From NCBI RefSeq assembly GCF_020782115.1, contig NZ_JAJGMW010000001.1, positions 186,001-250,000 on the forward strand: a stretch of DNA of 64,000 nucleotides, given 5' to 3'. Both the position numbers and the translations under genes were made by a program. Source of the DNA: Leeuwenhoekiella parthenopeia (GTDB lineage Bacteria > Bacteroidota > Bacteroidia > Flavobacteriales > Flavobacteriaceae). This document shows, piece after piece, positions 1-8,895 of the stretch; position 1 is the stretch's first letter, and every line of letters starts with the position of its first letter. The notes below the pieces were generated by a model. It saw only the letters and a list, made by a program, of their open reading frames with translations, was not told the origin of the DNA and did no database searches.

Positions 1-1050
1 AACCCGGTATGTGGTTTTTTCACTACCTCCTGAAAATGAGAAATTGTGATTCATTACCGGTGCCGAAGTTAAAACCACATCTGCCCAGTTGGTCTCCGAA
101 AACTGATCAGGTAAAGACCCTGTTCTAATGGCTTCTAATTGTTCATCAGTATAGCGCGGTAAAAAACCGGGGCCATCCTGATTTCTATATTTCTCGTTCA
201 TTAGGGTGGCATAATCTAATGAACCTAAAAATTCTGGTTTAACAGTGGCTTCCTGTATTCCATAATATCCATTATACCTTATCTCAAAGGTATCGGCTTT
301 ACCTCGCTTTGTAGTTACCAAAACAACTCCATTTGCACCTCGTGCGCCGTAAATTGCAGCAGCAGAGGCATCTTTTAAAACTGTTATGCTTGCGATGTCT
401 GATGGATTAAGGTTATTGAAAGCTGCAAGATTGTCATATTGTATATTGTCTATCACTATTAAAGGGGTGTTATTGCCAAAAGTTCCTATACCCCTAATAT
501 TTATAGAAGAAGCATCTGCACCCGGGTTACCCGAGGTTTGCGTGAGCTGCACCCCCGAAAATCTTCCGTAAAGCAATTGGCCCGATTGGGTTACCGGTTG
601 GTTGACCGCCTCATCAAAAGTAACAGTCTCTACGGCACCGGTTAGGTTTACTTTTTTCTGTGTACCGTAACCTACAACGACAACCTCATCTAATGCGGCT
701 ACATCTGTAGATAAAGTCACATTAATCACGTTACGACCAGACACCTCAATCGTTTTCGTTTGAAAGCCCACATAACTTATAGTTAGGGAAGTGTTTGAGG
801 GTACCGTAATTTCATAATTTCCATCAAAATCTGTACTGACACCATTAGTTGTATTATTAGCGTCAATAATTGTAACGCCAGGAAGAGGCATCCCATCTTC
901 TTCGGAAGTAATGGTACCCGTCACACGCAATTGCTCCTGTGCAATCGCCTGACTTAAGTTGGGGACTCCTAAAAAACCCAGCAAAATCAAAAACAGAAAT
1001 TTGGAGCTGACCACCCTGTTTTTAGTAATTTTTCGTGACTTCATAAGCAT
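1..1050 (-). CDS. SusC-like TonB-dependent receptor, N-terminal part (cut by window edge)
   Basis: The frame stays open from the left edge to an ATG at 1044, or an in-frame ATG two codons upstream at 1050. The product begins with a basic N-terminus and a hydrophobic signal peptide. A carboxypeptidase-D-regulatory-like domain follows (VTGTITSEEDGMPLPGV, later FDGNYEITV, SYVGFQTK), then the SusC hallmark DEVVVVGYGTQKK and a plug domain with NIRGIGTFG and KDASAAAIYGARGANGV. These are the standard parts of an outer-membrane SusC transporter that imports oligosaccharides with a SusD lipoprotein lid. About 348 residues are visible of a usual 1000 or so; the barrel and any SusD partner lie beyond the left edge. 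It follows the hybrid regulator gene with about 145 bp between, so it is the probable regulated transporter of the left locus. Confidence 0.93.
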   Translation of the reverse strand, partial: MLMKSRKITKNRVVSSKFLFLILLGFLGVPNLSQAIAQEQLRVTGTITSEEDGMPLPGVTIIDANNTTNGVSTDFDGNYEITVPSNTSLTISYVGFQTKTIEVSGRNVINVTLSTDVAALDEVVVVGYGTQKKVNLTGAVETVTFDEAVNQPVTQSGQLLYGRFSGVQLTQTSGNPGADASSINIRGIGTFGNNTPLIVIDNIQYDNLAAFNNLNPSDIASITVLKDASAAAIYGARGANGVVLVTTKRGKADTFEIRYNGYYGIQEATVKPEFLGSLDYATLMNEKYRNQDGPGFLPRYTDEQLEAIRTGSLPDQFSETNWADVVLTSAPVMNHNFSFSGGSEKTTYRV

Positions 1051-1194
1051 AGATTTGAATCTTATCAATTTGTTAAAAATCTTAAGAGTTAGTTATGACA
1101 TCAAATCTCATAAATACATCATTTTGAAGGCAGGGCATATCATTCAAGAGAGGGTACAAATCAATCAATATCAGTAAAATCAATACGTTACAGG

Positions 1195-4100
1195 CTATAC
1201 CTGCTTTATTTTTGACTTTTTAATATCCCGGTATTCTGAAGGAAGGCAATCAAACTGATCTACAAAAGATTTCTTAAAATATTTATAATCATTAAATCCT
1301 ACCTCGTAGGCAATATGACTCAGTTTGGTGTTTGAAGTAAGTATAATTTGAGCTGCTTTTTTGAGTCGTATAGACCGAATAAAAGCGGTAAGCGATAAGC
1401 CGGTAAGTGATTTGATTTTTCGATACAGTGTAGATTGACTCATATACAGTTCATCAACCATATTTTCAATTCCAAAATCTGGATTTTGAAGGTTCTCTTC
1501 AACCAGTAAGATGGCCTTTTCAATAAAATCATCTTCCGGATCTTTTATGGTGGCATTTACATCTGCCTTTGTAGGTTCAAAGCGCACTTTATTGAGCAGG
1601 TGTTCCTGAATTTTTCTTCGGTTTTCCAAAAGGCTGTTTATACGGGCCTTAACAACATTGGCATTAAAGGGTTTGGTTATATAATCATCAGCCCCCGTGT
1701 TTAAGCCATTGATTTCAAAAACAGTAGAACTGCGTGCTGTAAGTAAAATGACCGGGATGTGCGAAGTGCTGATTTGTGATTTTAATTCCTTACAAAGCGA
1801 AATTCCATCCTTTTCGGGCATCATAACGTCGCTTACAATAAGATCTGGCACTTGTTTGGTTGCGATTTCAAGCCCCTCTACTCCGTTACGCGCTTCCAAA
1901 ATGGTATAGCTTTCGGAAAGCAGGGATTTTAAATATTCGCGAATCTCCGCATTATCGTCAATGATTAACAGCGTGTATTCCTGGCTGTTAACCTGTAGGG
2001 TATCTACATAGGTTTTTGAAAGGTCTGAAGAATAGGCGCCTATATCGTCTGTCTTCATAAACTGCGTATCAATATCATTTTGCAGCATTCGGCTTTCTAA
2101 CGGAAGTTTTACAGTAAAAACAGTTCCCTCATTCAACTTACTGGCTACCGAAATCTCACCGTGATGCAGGTTTACGATGTTTTTTGAAAAGGACAATCCC
2201 AGACCACTACCTACAACTTTGGCCGTTTGTGCAGTCTGAATCTGGTAAAATTTATCGAAGATGTTATTGAGTTCCCGGGCATCCATACCCATCCCGGTAT
2301 CTTTGACCTGAATGACACAAAAGCCATCGTTCTTGCTGATTTTAAGGGTGAGCTTGTCTTTGGGCTCACAGTATTTAATCGCGTTAGAAAGCAGATTGCA
2401 CAAGACGATTTCCATCTTGTTTCGGTCAAAAAGAAATTCTATTTCTTCAGGCTCTGCTTTAAACGTATAGGTAATGTCTTTTCGCTCTGCGGAATCTTTA
2501 AAATACAGAAAAACCTCACTGGCAAATCGCACAAAATTACCCTGAGCTACACGCAGTTTTAAAAGTCCGTGGTCTGCTTTTCTAAAATCAAGCAGTTGAT
2601 TGATTAGATTGAGCAGGCGTTTCGCATTTTTTTCAATTGCGTTTAATTGATACGAAACTTTTGGTGTAAAATCGTTGGCTTCAAGCAATTCGGTAAGTGG
2701 ACTTAGAATGAGTGTAAGCGGAGTGCGTAACTCGTGAGAGATGTTTGTAAAGAAACTGATTTTTGCCTCATTAAGTTCCTGCTGTTTTTCTTTCTCAATG
2801 CGGATAATCTCCAGATTATTTTTCAACCGGTTTTGTCTTCGGAAGAAATCAATCAAAATTATGGCTATTACAAGAATTACTAAGAAATAGGCTATAAAAG
2901 CCCAGATACTAAACCAGGGAGCCGGAAGAATCTTAATAGCTATGGTTTTAGCCTCGCTCCAGTTGATATTATTGCGCGTTGCCTGTACTTTGAGTATATA
3001 ACTGCCCGCATCAAGCCCTGTAAAAAACAGCTCATTGGTGCTTTGCAGATCTATCCAGTCTGATTGAAATCCCTCTAGCTTATACCGGTACTTGATATTG
3101 GATTTCCCCAGGTAATCATTGCTTGCAAAACCTATGGAAAACAGCTTGTCCTTATGGGTTAATTCAATCTTATCTACATAACTGAAGTCTTTTTCAAGTA
3201 TGACCTCTCCATTCACAACATCTCCGGCAGTTACTATTTTGTTATTCACCTTGAGATTAGTAAGAATAACCTCACTGGTAGTCTGCATTTTCCCAATGCT
3301 TTCGGGATTGAAAAAAACCACGTTGTCGCTTCCTCCAAAATAAATGGTCTCATTATTAAAATTAAAGCACGAACGTAGGTTAAATGAGGTCGTTATAACC
3401 CCATTGAGTTCTCCGAAAGAAACGATTTCTCCATTTGGACTTAAGCGTACAATCTCCCGCTGATTGGTGAACCAGAGATTATCCTGCCCGTCAAGGGTCA
3501 TTGCATTTATAAAGTCATTACTTAATCCCCGTCCGGATGTAAATTCCTCTATGATCTGCAGTTTTTTATCCCGGTATTTGGTCTTAATCAAACCTCCCGG
3601 GGTTCCCAGCCACAAATAATCGGTATCCGGTAACAGATTATTTATAATTACGCTGGGCAACTGCCCCTCAAGAAACTGAGATTGATGGTAAAAAATTTCC
3701 TTTCGGGGATCAAAAAGGTGAACACCATTATAAGTACCTACCCAAATATTGCCCTGATTGTCTTCCACAATACCGGTTATGCGGTCACTTTCTAATTTGT
3801 GCTGCTTGTCTTCTGAATCTCTATAATAGGTGTAGGCAGTCTTATCTCTGAACTTTCCGCCTCTTACGATCATCAAACCTCGTTGCTGGGTCCCCAGTAT
3901 AAGATTATTATGAGAATCTATATAGATGGCCGATATTTTATTCAGGTTTTCATCTGCAAAAATGCGTTTTCGGGTATTTCTATCGTATATGTGTAATCCT
4001 TTTTGTGTGCCCACGTAAATAAGATTGTTTTTACGGTAGATGATATTGATTTTTAAATCTGACAATTCAGTTATGTTTGTCAAGTTATCACTGATATCTC

Positions 4101-5223
4101 CCACATACAGACCATTGCTTAAAGTGCCCAACCAGAACGACGAGTCATCTGCATATAAACTGTGTACGTTTAAATTGGCCTGAATAGCACCAAGGGAAGC
4201 AATTCTTCCCATACTTTGAAAGCCTTCATTCTCAATCAACTTTACAACTCCTCCATAAGCGGTTGTTACCCAGGTGATGTCATTTTCATCTCTATGCAAA
4301 TCCAGTATAGTGGCGTAGTTAATTGCCTTTTTATTTAAATCCTGATTGACGAGATCTACTTTTTCAAAACGGGTAAGCTCGGGGTTGCTCATATAAAGAC
4401 CATTACCCCAGGTACCAATCCAGATTCGGTGATAGTTGTCTAAAAGGAGTGTTTTAGAAAAGTCGCTGGTCACATTAGTTTCAATAGAATCCAGTTTTTG
4501 ATTCTTAGTGTCCAGAAAATAAAGTTTTGTGTTTTTTGACATGGGTACGGTCACCCAAATTTTATTACGCCGTTCATCGGGAAGAATATCAAAAACACTT
4601 TTGTTGAAATTAAACTTTACAATTTTTTTCTCTGTAGCATCATATTTTGACAAAACCCGATTATTTGTAAACCAGACATTGTCGTACGCGTCTTTTTTAA
4701 TAGCATAAACGGCTCCCTGAAGTGGATAATGCTCCACCAATTTATTAGTTTCAGAATTGATAACAAACAGACCATTTTCCCAGGTACCTATCCAGATTTC
4801 ACCCTTTTTCCCTTCGGCAATAGCGGTAATACGTAGGTCACCCTGATTATTTAGGTCTATAATATCATTGTAAGACACGATTTCGTCCGTCTCAATGGTG
4901 AGCTTAGAGAGTCCGCCACTTTTTGTACCTATCCACAGATTATTAGCACTGTCTATAAACAGGGTTTCAATATTTTCATTTTTAAATTCAGGATAGGTAT
5001 CTCCAGGTTTTAAAACATTAAAATCGTAACCGTTGTATTTTGTAATTCCGTTTTCGGTGCCAAACCATTTTACGTTCAGACTATCGCTAACCACTGAGGT
5101 TACGTAATTATTGGATAGGCCTTCTTTGGTAGTTATATATTCTAAAATATACTCGCGTTCATCTAATTGACCATAGATTAAAAAACATTTGAAAAGAATA
5201 ACCAATGTGAATAGAGTACGCAT
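1195..5223 (-). CDS. Hybrid two-component system sensor/regulator (HTCS)
   Basis: A 1342-residue one-protein signalling system of the Bacteroidota HTCS type. It has a signal peptide, then a periplasmic sensor built of beta-propeller Reg_prop repeats (recurrent motifs such as NLWIGTKSGGL, IWIGTWENGL and NIWVGTYNGV), then a Y_Y_Y-type domain before a membrane span at about 766-790. The cytoplasmic half holds a HisKA domain with the phospho-acceptor His at 830 in ISHELRTPL, a HATPase domain (NLLSNAIKY, GSGLGLS), a receiver domain with phospho-Asp 1132 in SDVMMP, and a C-terminal AraC-type helix-turn-helix of about 100 residues (GFNDYKYFKKSF). The family binds an oligosaccharide in the periplasm and activates the adjacent locus. 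It lies between a sulfatase and a susC, so it probably controls the left PUL. The ATG start gives a good signal peptide. Confidence 0.97.
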   Translation of the reverse strand: MRTLFTLVILFKCFLIYGQLDEREYILEYITTKEGLSNNYVTSVVSDSLNVKWFGTENGITKYNGYDFNVLKPGDTYPEFKNENIETLFIDSANNLWIGTKSGGLSKLTIETDEIVSYNDIIDLNNQGDLRITAIAEGKKGEIWIGTWENGLFVINSETNKLVEHYPLQGAVYAIKKDAYDNVWFTNNRVLSKYDATEKKIVKFNFNKSVFDILPDERRNKIWVTVPMSKNTKLYFLDTKNQKLDSIETNVTSDFSKTLLLDNYHRIWIGTWGNGLYMSNPELTRFEKVDLVNQDLNKKAINYATILDLHRDENDITWVTTAYGGVVKLIENEGFQSMGRIASLGAIQANLNVHSLYADDSSFWLGTLSNGLYVGDISDNLTNITELSDLKINIIYRKNNLIYVGTQKGLHIYDRNTRKRIFADENLNKISAIYIDSHNNLILGTQQRGLMIVRGGKFRDKTAYTYYRDSEDKQHKLESDRITGIVEDNQGNIWVGTYNGVHLFDPRKEIFYHQSQFLEGQLPSVIINNLLPDTDYLWLGTPGGLIKTKYRDKKLQIIEEFTSGRGLSNDFINAMTLDGQDNLWFTNQREIVRLSPNGEIVSFGELNGVITTSFNLRSCFNFNNETIYFGGSDNVVFFNPESIGKMQTTSEVILTNLKVNNKIVTAGDVVNGEVILEKDFSYVDKIELTHKDKLFSIGFASNDYLGKSNIKYRYKLEGFQSDWIDLQSTNELFFTGLDAGSYILKVQATRNNINWSEAKTIAIKILPAPWFSIWAFIAYFLVILVIAIILIDFFRRQNRLKNNLEIIRIEKEKQQELNEAKISFFTNISHELRTPLTLILSPLTELLEANDFTPKVSYQLNAIEKNAKRLLNLINQLLDFRKADHGLLKLRVAQGNFVRFASEVFLYFKDSAERKDITYTFKAEPEEIEFLFDRNKMEIVLCNLLSNAIKYCEPKDKLTLKISKNDGFCVIQVKDTGMGMDARELNNIFDKFYQIQTAQTAKVVGSGLGLSFSKNIVNLHHGEISVASKLNEGTVFTVKLPLESRMLQNDIDTQFMKTDDIGAYSSDLSKTYVDTLQVNSQEYTLLIIDDNAEIREYLKSLLSESYTILEARNGVEGLEIATKQVPDLIVSDVMMPEKDGISLCKELKSQISTSHIPVILLTARSSTVFEINGLNTGADDYITKPFNANVVKARINSLLENRRKIQEHLLNKVRFEPTKADVNATIKDPEDDFIEKAILLVEENLQNPDFGIENMVDELYMSQSTLYRKIKSLTGLSLTAFIRSIRLKKAAQIILTSNTKLSHIAYEVGFNDYKYFKKSFVDQFDCLPSEYRDIKKSKIKQV

Positions 5224-5296
5224 AGTTGTTTTTTAAATCGAATGAAAAACGGAATGAAAACGTTGTAGTAAAAATAATGTTAAATCAATCCTAAGA

Positions 5297-5318
5297 AAAA
5301 AATGCTTCTGCATTTTTT
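5297..5318 (-). terminator. Intrinsic terminator after the sulfatase
   Basis: A perfect 9-bp inverted repeat (AAAAAATGC / GCATTTTTT) with a 4-base loop. It lies just downstream of the sulfatase that stops at 5371 and upstream of the regulator start at 5223. The stem arms themselves supply T-runs on both strands. It suggests the sulfatase and the regulator are separate transcription units. Confidence 0.6.
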
Positions 5319-5370
5319 ATCTAGTATTTTAAAAATTGGATTTTGAGGGACGAAAGGCAAAATCTCCAAA

Positions 5371-6951
5371 TCAATTACCCAGAACTACGCGCTCCGCAAC
5401 AATTGGTTTGACCGCTTTGATGGAATCCAATTTACTTTTGAGCGTTTTGACCAGTTCGGGATGGTCTTTAGCGATATTAATCTGTTCTGAAGGATCGAGA
5501 CTCAGATTGTACAGTTGCATCTCATGACTCGCCCCATCTTCGATACCTTTTCGGGCTATAAAAGTCGGAAGGCCCTTTTTTCCAGGCATAGCATCAATAA
5601 ATTTCCAATTTTTATTTCGAAGCGCCAGTGTAAAAGACTCCTCAACCATAACAGACCTTCCGACGTTTGATTTCCCAAGTAAAACTTCAGAAAGATCCTT
5701 ACTATCAATAGCCTCCCCCTTTTGTAACGGAGATGCAGTAAGGTTTGCCAACGAGGCATAAAGATCTACCTGACTAATAAGCGCATCATTCACGCCTGGA
5801 ATAGCCTTTCCTTCCCAATAAACAATTGTGGGTACACGCGTACCGGCCTCAAAGGCACTGTATTTACCACCTCTATATATGCCGCCCGGCTTGTGTTCAC
5901 CCAACAGTTCGACAGCCTGATCTTCATAGCCATCATTTAAAACCGGACCATTATCGCTGGTGAAAATGATCAGGGTATTTTCAAGAAGATTTTTCTGCTT
6001 TAAACTTTCAATGACTTTTCCTGTGATCCAGTCCATTTGTACAATAGCATCTCCTCTGGGGCCCATGCTACTTTTCCCTTGAAACCGCGGATGCGGTAAA
6101 CGCGGAACGTGAATATCGTGAAAGGAGAAAAATAAAAAGAAAGGCTGTTCTGCTTTTTCGCTTATAAATGTATCTGCTTTAGCGGTAAGAACATCTGCAA
6201 AATCTTCATCGTTCCAATACGCGCTGGCTCCTCCGGTCATAAACCCAATGCGGCTTATTCCATTTACAACGGTATTGCTGTGTTCGGGATCGGCCGGTTG
6301 CCTTAATAGTTCAGGGTTTTGCATGCCATCCGGAAGATTTCCTATTTTCCGGGAATAATTTACCTCAAGAGGGGCTTCCCTTTTATTCAGCCCTACTACC
6401 CTGTCATTCTCTACATATACTGAAGGAACCCGGTCACCGGTTGCGGGTATTAGAAAACTATAGTCAAAACCGGTTTCATAGGGGCCCGGTTTGATTGTGG
6501 TGTTCCAATCTACATCCCCGTTACCCAAACCTAAATGCCATTTACCCACTACTCCCGTACGATAACCAGACCGCTTCAGCATTTTTGGCAAGGTCTCCAG
6601 ACCGGGATCAATTATTAAAGGAGCATCACCCGGTAACACCGACGCATTATTTCTAAACGCATATTGACCGGTAAGTAGAGAATATCGCGACGGGGTGCAA
6701 GTAGCCGAAGTACTGTGCGCATCGGTAAACACCACTCCATTTGCGGCAAGTTTATCTACGTTAGGAGTACTAACGCCCTGAGCACCGTATACGCCTAAAT
6801 CGCCATAACCCAAATCATCAACGTAAAAAATGACAATGTTGGGCAGGGCATCTGGAGAGGCATTAGTTCGGGTAGTACTGGGTTCCTGAACATGTTTACA
6901 GGAAAGCTGAAACAGCATAAAACCTAAAAGGCCGATACAATACTTTGACAT
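5371..6951 (-). CDS. Family S1 sulfatase (formylglycine-dependent), lipoprotein, paralogue group A
   Basis: A 526-residue sulfatase that hydrolyses sulfate esters on a carbohydrate. The signal peptide ends in a lipobox (FQLSC, Cys18), so it is probably membrane-anchored. The metal-binding DD is at 45-46, and the formylglycine site CTPSR starts at Cys85, followed by YSLLTG. GKWHLG and FTSDNGP motifs follow, with a basic/acidic C-terminal region (QLYNLSLDPSEQ) typical of S1 enzymes. It is clearly paralogous to the sulfatase at 39235-40761: both share PATGDRVP, SSMGPRGD and an unusual long middle section. The sulfate position is not readable from sequence alone. It needs a maturase not seen here. 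A CAAATTTA element at 6977-6984 (TAAATTTG on the coding strand) matches the Bacteroidota -7 consensus and could be its promoter. Confidence 0.95.
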   Translation of the reverse strand: MSKYCIGLLGFMLFQLSCKHVQEPSTTRTNASPDALPNIVIFYVDDLGYGDLGVYGAQGVSTPNVDKLAANGVVFTDAHSTSATCTPSRYSLLTGQYAFRNNASVLPGDAPLIIDPGLETLPKMLKRSGYRTGVVGKWHLGLGNGDVDWNTTIKPGPYETGFDYSFLIPATGDRVPSVYVENDRVVGLNKREAPLEVNYSRKIGNLPDGMQNPELLRQPADPEHSNTVVNGISRIGFMTGGASAYWNDEDFADVLTAKADTFISEKAEQPFFLFFSFHDIHVPRLPHPRFQGKSSMGPRGDAIVQMDWITGKVIESLKQKNLLENTLIIFTSDNGPVLNDGYEDQAVELLGEHKPGGIYRGGKYSAFEAGTRVPTIVYWEGKAIPGVNDALISQVDLYASLANLTASPLQKGEAIDSKDLSEVLLGKSNVGRSVMVEESFTLALRNKNWKFIDAMPGKKGLPTFIARKGIEDGASHEMQLYNLSLDPSEQINIAKDHPELVKTLKSKLDSIKAVKPIVAERVVLGN

Positions 6952-6976
6952 AATCTGATTTTTTGAATCTTGTAAT

Positions 6977-6984
6977 CAAATTTA
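6977..6984 (-). promoter_or_regulatory. Possible -7 promoter element of the sulfatase
   Basis: On the minus strand it reads TAAATTTG, matching the Bacteroidota TAnnTTTG element, 26 bp upstream of the sulfatase ATG. No clear -33 TTG partner is visible, so this is only a candidate. Confidence 0.3.
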
Positions 6985-7211
6985 GTTTAGCCACTCAGGC
7001 TTAAGGGGTATCATTAATTCAGCAGAGGGGGTAAAAAGGGCGTTTTAGTCATTTGTACTATCAGAGTACTGAATATGGATCGTTTTTTTAAAAAATACAG
7101 GCTATTGAACGTTTTATACCCGCAACTGAATGATACAGCTATTTTAAAGCCTGGGTAAATTCTTAATTTCCGTGAAGCGCTATCAAGTAATTTTTATTCT
7201 AAGTTTTACCT

Positions 7212-8849
7212 ATGAATCTTATGTTTAACCAAAAGCTTTTGTTTTTTTTCGCAGTCCTGATTTTTGTCAAGACCTATTCTCATTCCTATTACGTGCACCC
7301 CATTCTGGGTGATGATACCCATACCGGTTTAAGTAAGGCAGAAGCATTTAAAAGTCTGGAAAAAATCAATCAACTGAATCTCAAAGCAGGTGACTCAGTC
7401 TTTCTGGCAAAAGGTCAAGTTTTCTACGGAAGCCTGATCCTTACGAATTTAAACGGTGAGGAGCAAAATCCCATTTATATCGGCTCAAAAAATTGGGACG
7501 CTAATTTGATTGATGCTCCTGCGCTAATCGATTTTAAGAATTACAGCTATGGTATTCAAATTCAAAATTGCTCCTATATAGAGCTTAATGATTTTAATAT
7601 CACCGGCGATGGTTATACCGGCTTAAAACCCAGTCAAAATATGACCTGCGGGGTCTTAATTCATACGCAGGGCGAGGTTAGCACCAGTAATATTGTATTG
7701 AAACATTTGACGTTGAAAGGAATTTTTCACGAAAACAAAGGCTTTACGCGTGGCGCTGATGAGGTGAACACAGCGAATGGCACGCAGGCCTATGGCTGGG
7801 GTATACGCGTCATTAGCGACAATCCTCTTGCCAGCATCAGCAAGGTACGTATTACCGGCTGTAGCGTTACTGACGTAAGTCATACCGGTATTAAGCTTAC
7901 CGGCAACAACCAGAACATTAGCGATGTAGAAATCTCCAATAATGTGATTTACAAAACCGGCGGGCCCGGCATTCAAATGTCTGAAGTCGCATCGGTTTAC
8001 GTTGCTGATAATTTGGTTTCCCATTCGGGAAGCGATGACGACAGCCGCAAATGGGGTCGCGGCAGCGGTCTGTGGACCTGGGGATCGTCAAACGTACTCA
8101 TCGAAAAAAACAAATTTTTATACGCCAACGGCCCCGGTGACTCTGCCGGTGCGCATATTGATTTCAATTGCGATCAGATTGTGCTGCAGTACAATATTTC
8201 AGCATACAATGCCGGCGGATTTTGTGAGATTTTAGGTAATAACTACAACTGCGCCTACCGTTTTAACCTCAGCATCAATGATGGCAATCGTACCAAAGGT
8301 AAAGACGGCGCTTTTCAGGAAGGTAAGATCTTCTGGCTGAGTGGTTATCAGGGAACCAGCAAAAAACGAAAAGGCCCGGTTAACACCTACTTCTACAACA
8401 ATACCATTTACAGCGATGGCTCCTACGAGCCCAAAGTGGCGATCGAAAGAACGAGCAGTGGAATCCTGATTGCCAATAATATTTTCTGCATTAAAGGCGA
8501 AAACAAACTGGTTCTCGGCGATCAATACCGTCCTGAGGTTGAAGATTCACAAATCGCGTCTAATGTAGTTTTTGAAAACAACCTGTTCTGGAATTCCAAA
8601 AGCTGGCCTGCAGAACTAAGCCTTCAGGATACAAACCCGAAATACGGCGATCCGGTTTTTAAAAATCCGGGTGGGCTGAATGCCTCAGATTATATCCCTT
8701 TAGATTCAAGCTTGATTAATAAGGGAATTAGCATACCTCAGCTCCCCGGGGATACTCAGGGTTTGCCGGGAGGTCTTCAAATGTCTCACGATCTTTTAGG
8801 GAAAACCATCGAAGACGCTGCATTTCTGGGAGCTATCAAACCCGAATAG
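7212..8849 (+). CDS. Secreted right-handed parallel beta-helix protein, probable polysaccharide lyase or hydrolase
   Basis: A 545-residue exported protein; the signal peptide ends near SHS/YYV. It opens with the YYVHPILGDDTHTGLS pattern common at the start of parallel beta-helix polysaccharide-active proteins, followed by AGDSVFLAKGQVFYGSL. The body is made of short beta-helix coils rich in Asn, Gly, Ile and Val (YIELNDFNITGDGY, NISDVEISNNVIYKTGGPGIQMS, NVLIEKNKFLYANGPG). Known enzymes with this fold include several lyase families and the carrageenan/galactan-active families GH82 and GH110. I cannot assign this protein to one of them. The next gene, 46 bp downstream on the same strand, is an esterase, so they probably form a two-gene operon. 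A second in-frame ATG lies three codons into the gene. Base composition is richer in G+C here than in the 18-24 kb spacer. Confidence 0.8.
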   Translation: MNLMFNQKLLFFFAVLIFVKTYSHSYYVHPILGDDTHTGLSKAEAFKSLEKINQLNLKAGDSVFLAKGQVFYGSLILTNLNGEEQNPIYIGSKNWDANLIDAPALIDFKNYSYGIQIQNCSYIELNDFNITGDGYTGLKPSQNMTCGVLIHTQGEVSTSNIVLKHLTLKGIFHENKGFTRGADEVNTANGTQAYGWGIRVISDNPLASISKVRITGCSVTDVSHTGIKLTGNNQNISDVEISNNVIYKTGGPGIQMSEVASVYVADNLVSHSGSDDDSRKWGRGSGLWTWGSSNVLIEKNKFLYANGPGDSAGAHIDFNCDQIVLQYNISAYNAGGFCEILGNNYNCAYRFNLSINDGNRTKGKDGAFQEGKIFWLSGYQGTSKKRKGPVNTYFYNNTIYSDGSYEPKVAIERTSSGILIANNIFCIKGENKLVLGDQYRPEVEDSQIASNVVFENNLFWNSKSWPAELSLQDTNPKYGDPVFKNPGGLNASDYIPLDSSLINKGISIPQLPGDTQGLPGGLQMSHDLLGKTIEDAAFLGAIKPE

Positions 8850-8895
8850 TTTCGGTCAACCTATAAATCATCCATGCTTTTAATGACAGGTACTT

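Noticed and set aside
7656-8235. Frames on both strands overlapping the beta-helix gene
   Set aside because: The repetitive beta-helix coding sequence leaves other frames open by chance; the 7212-8849 frame has the signal peptide and fold.
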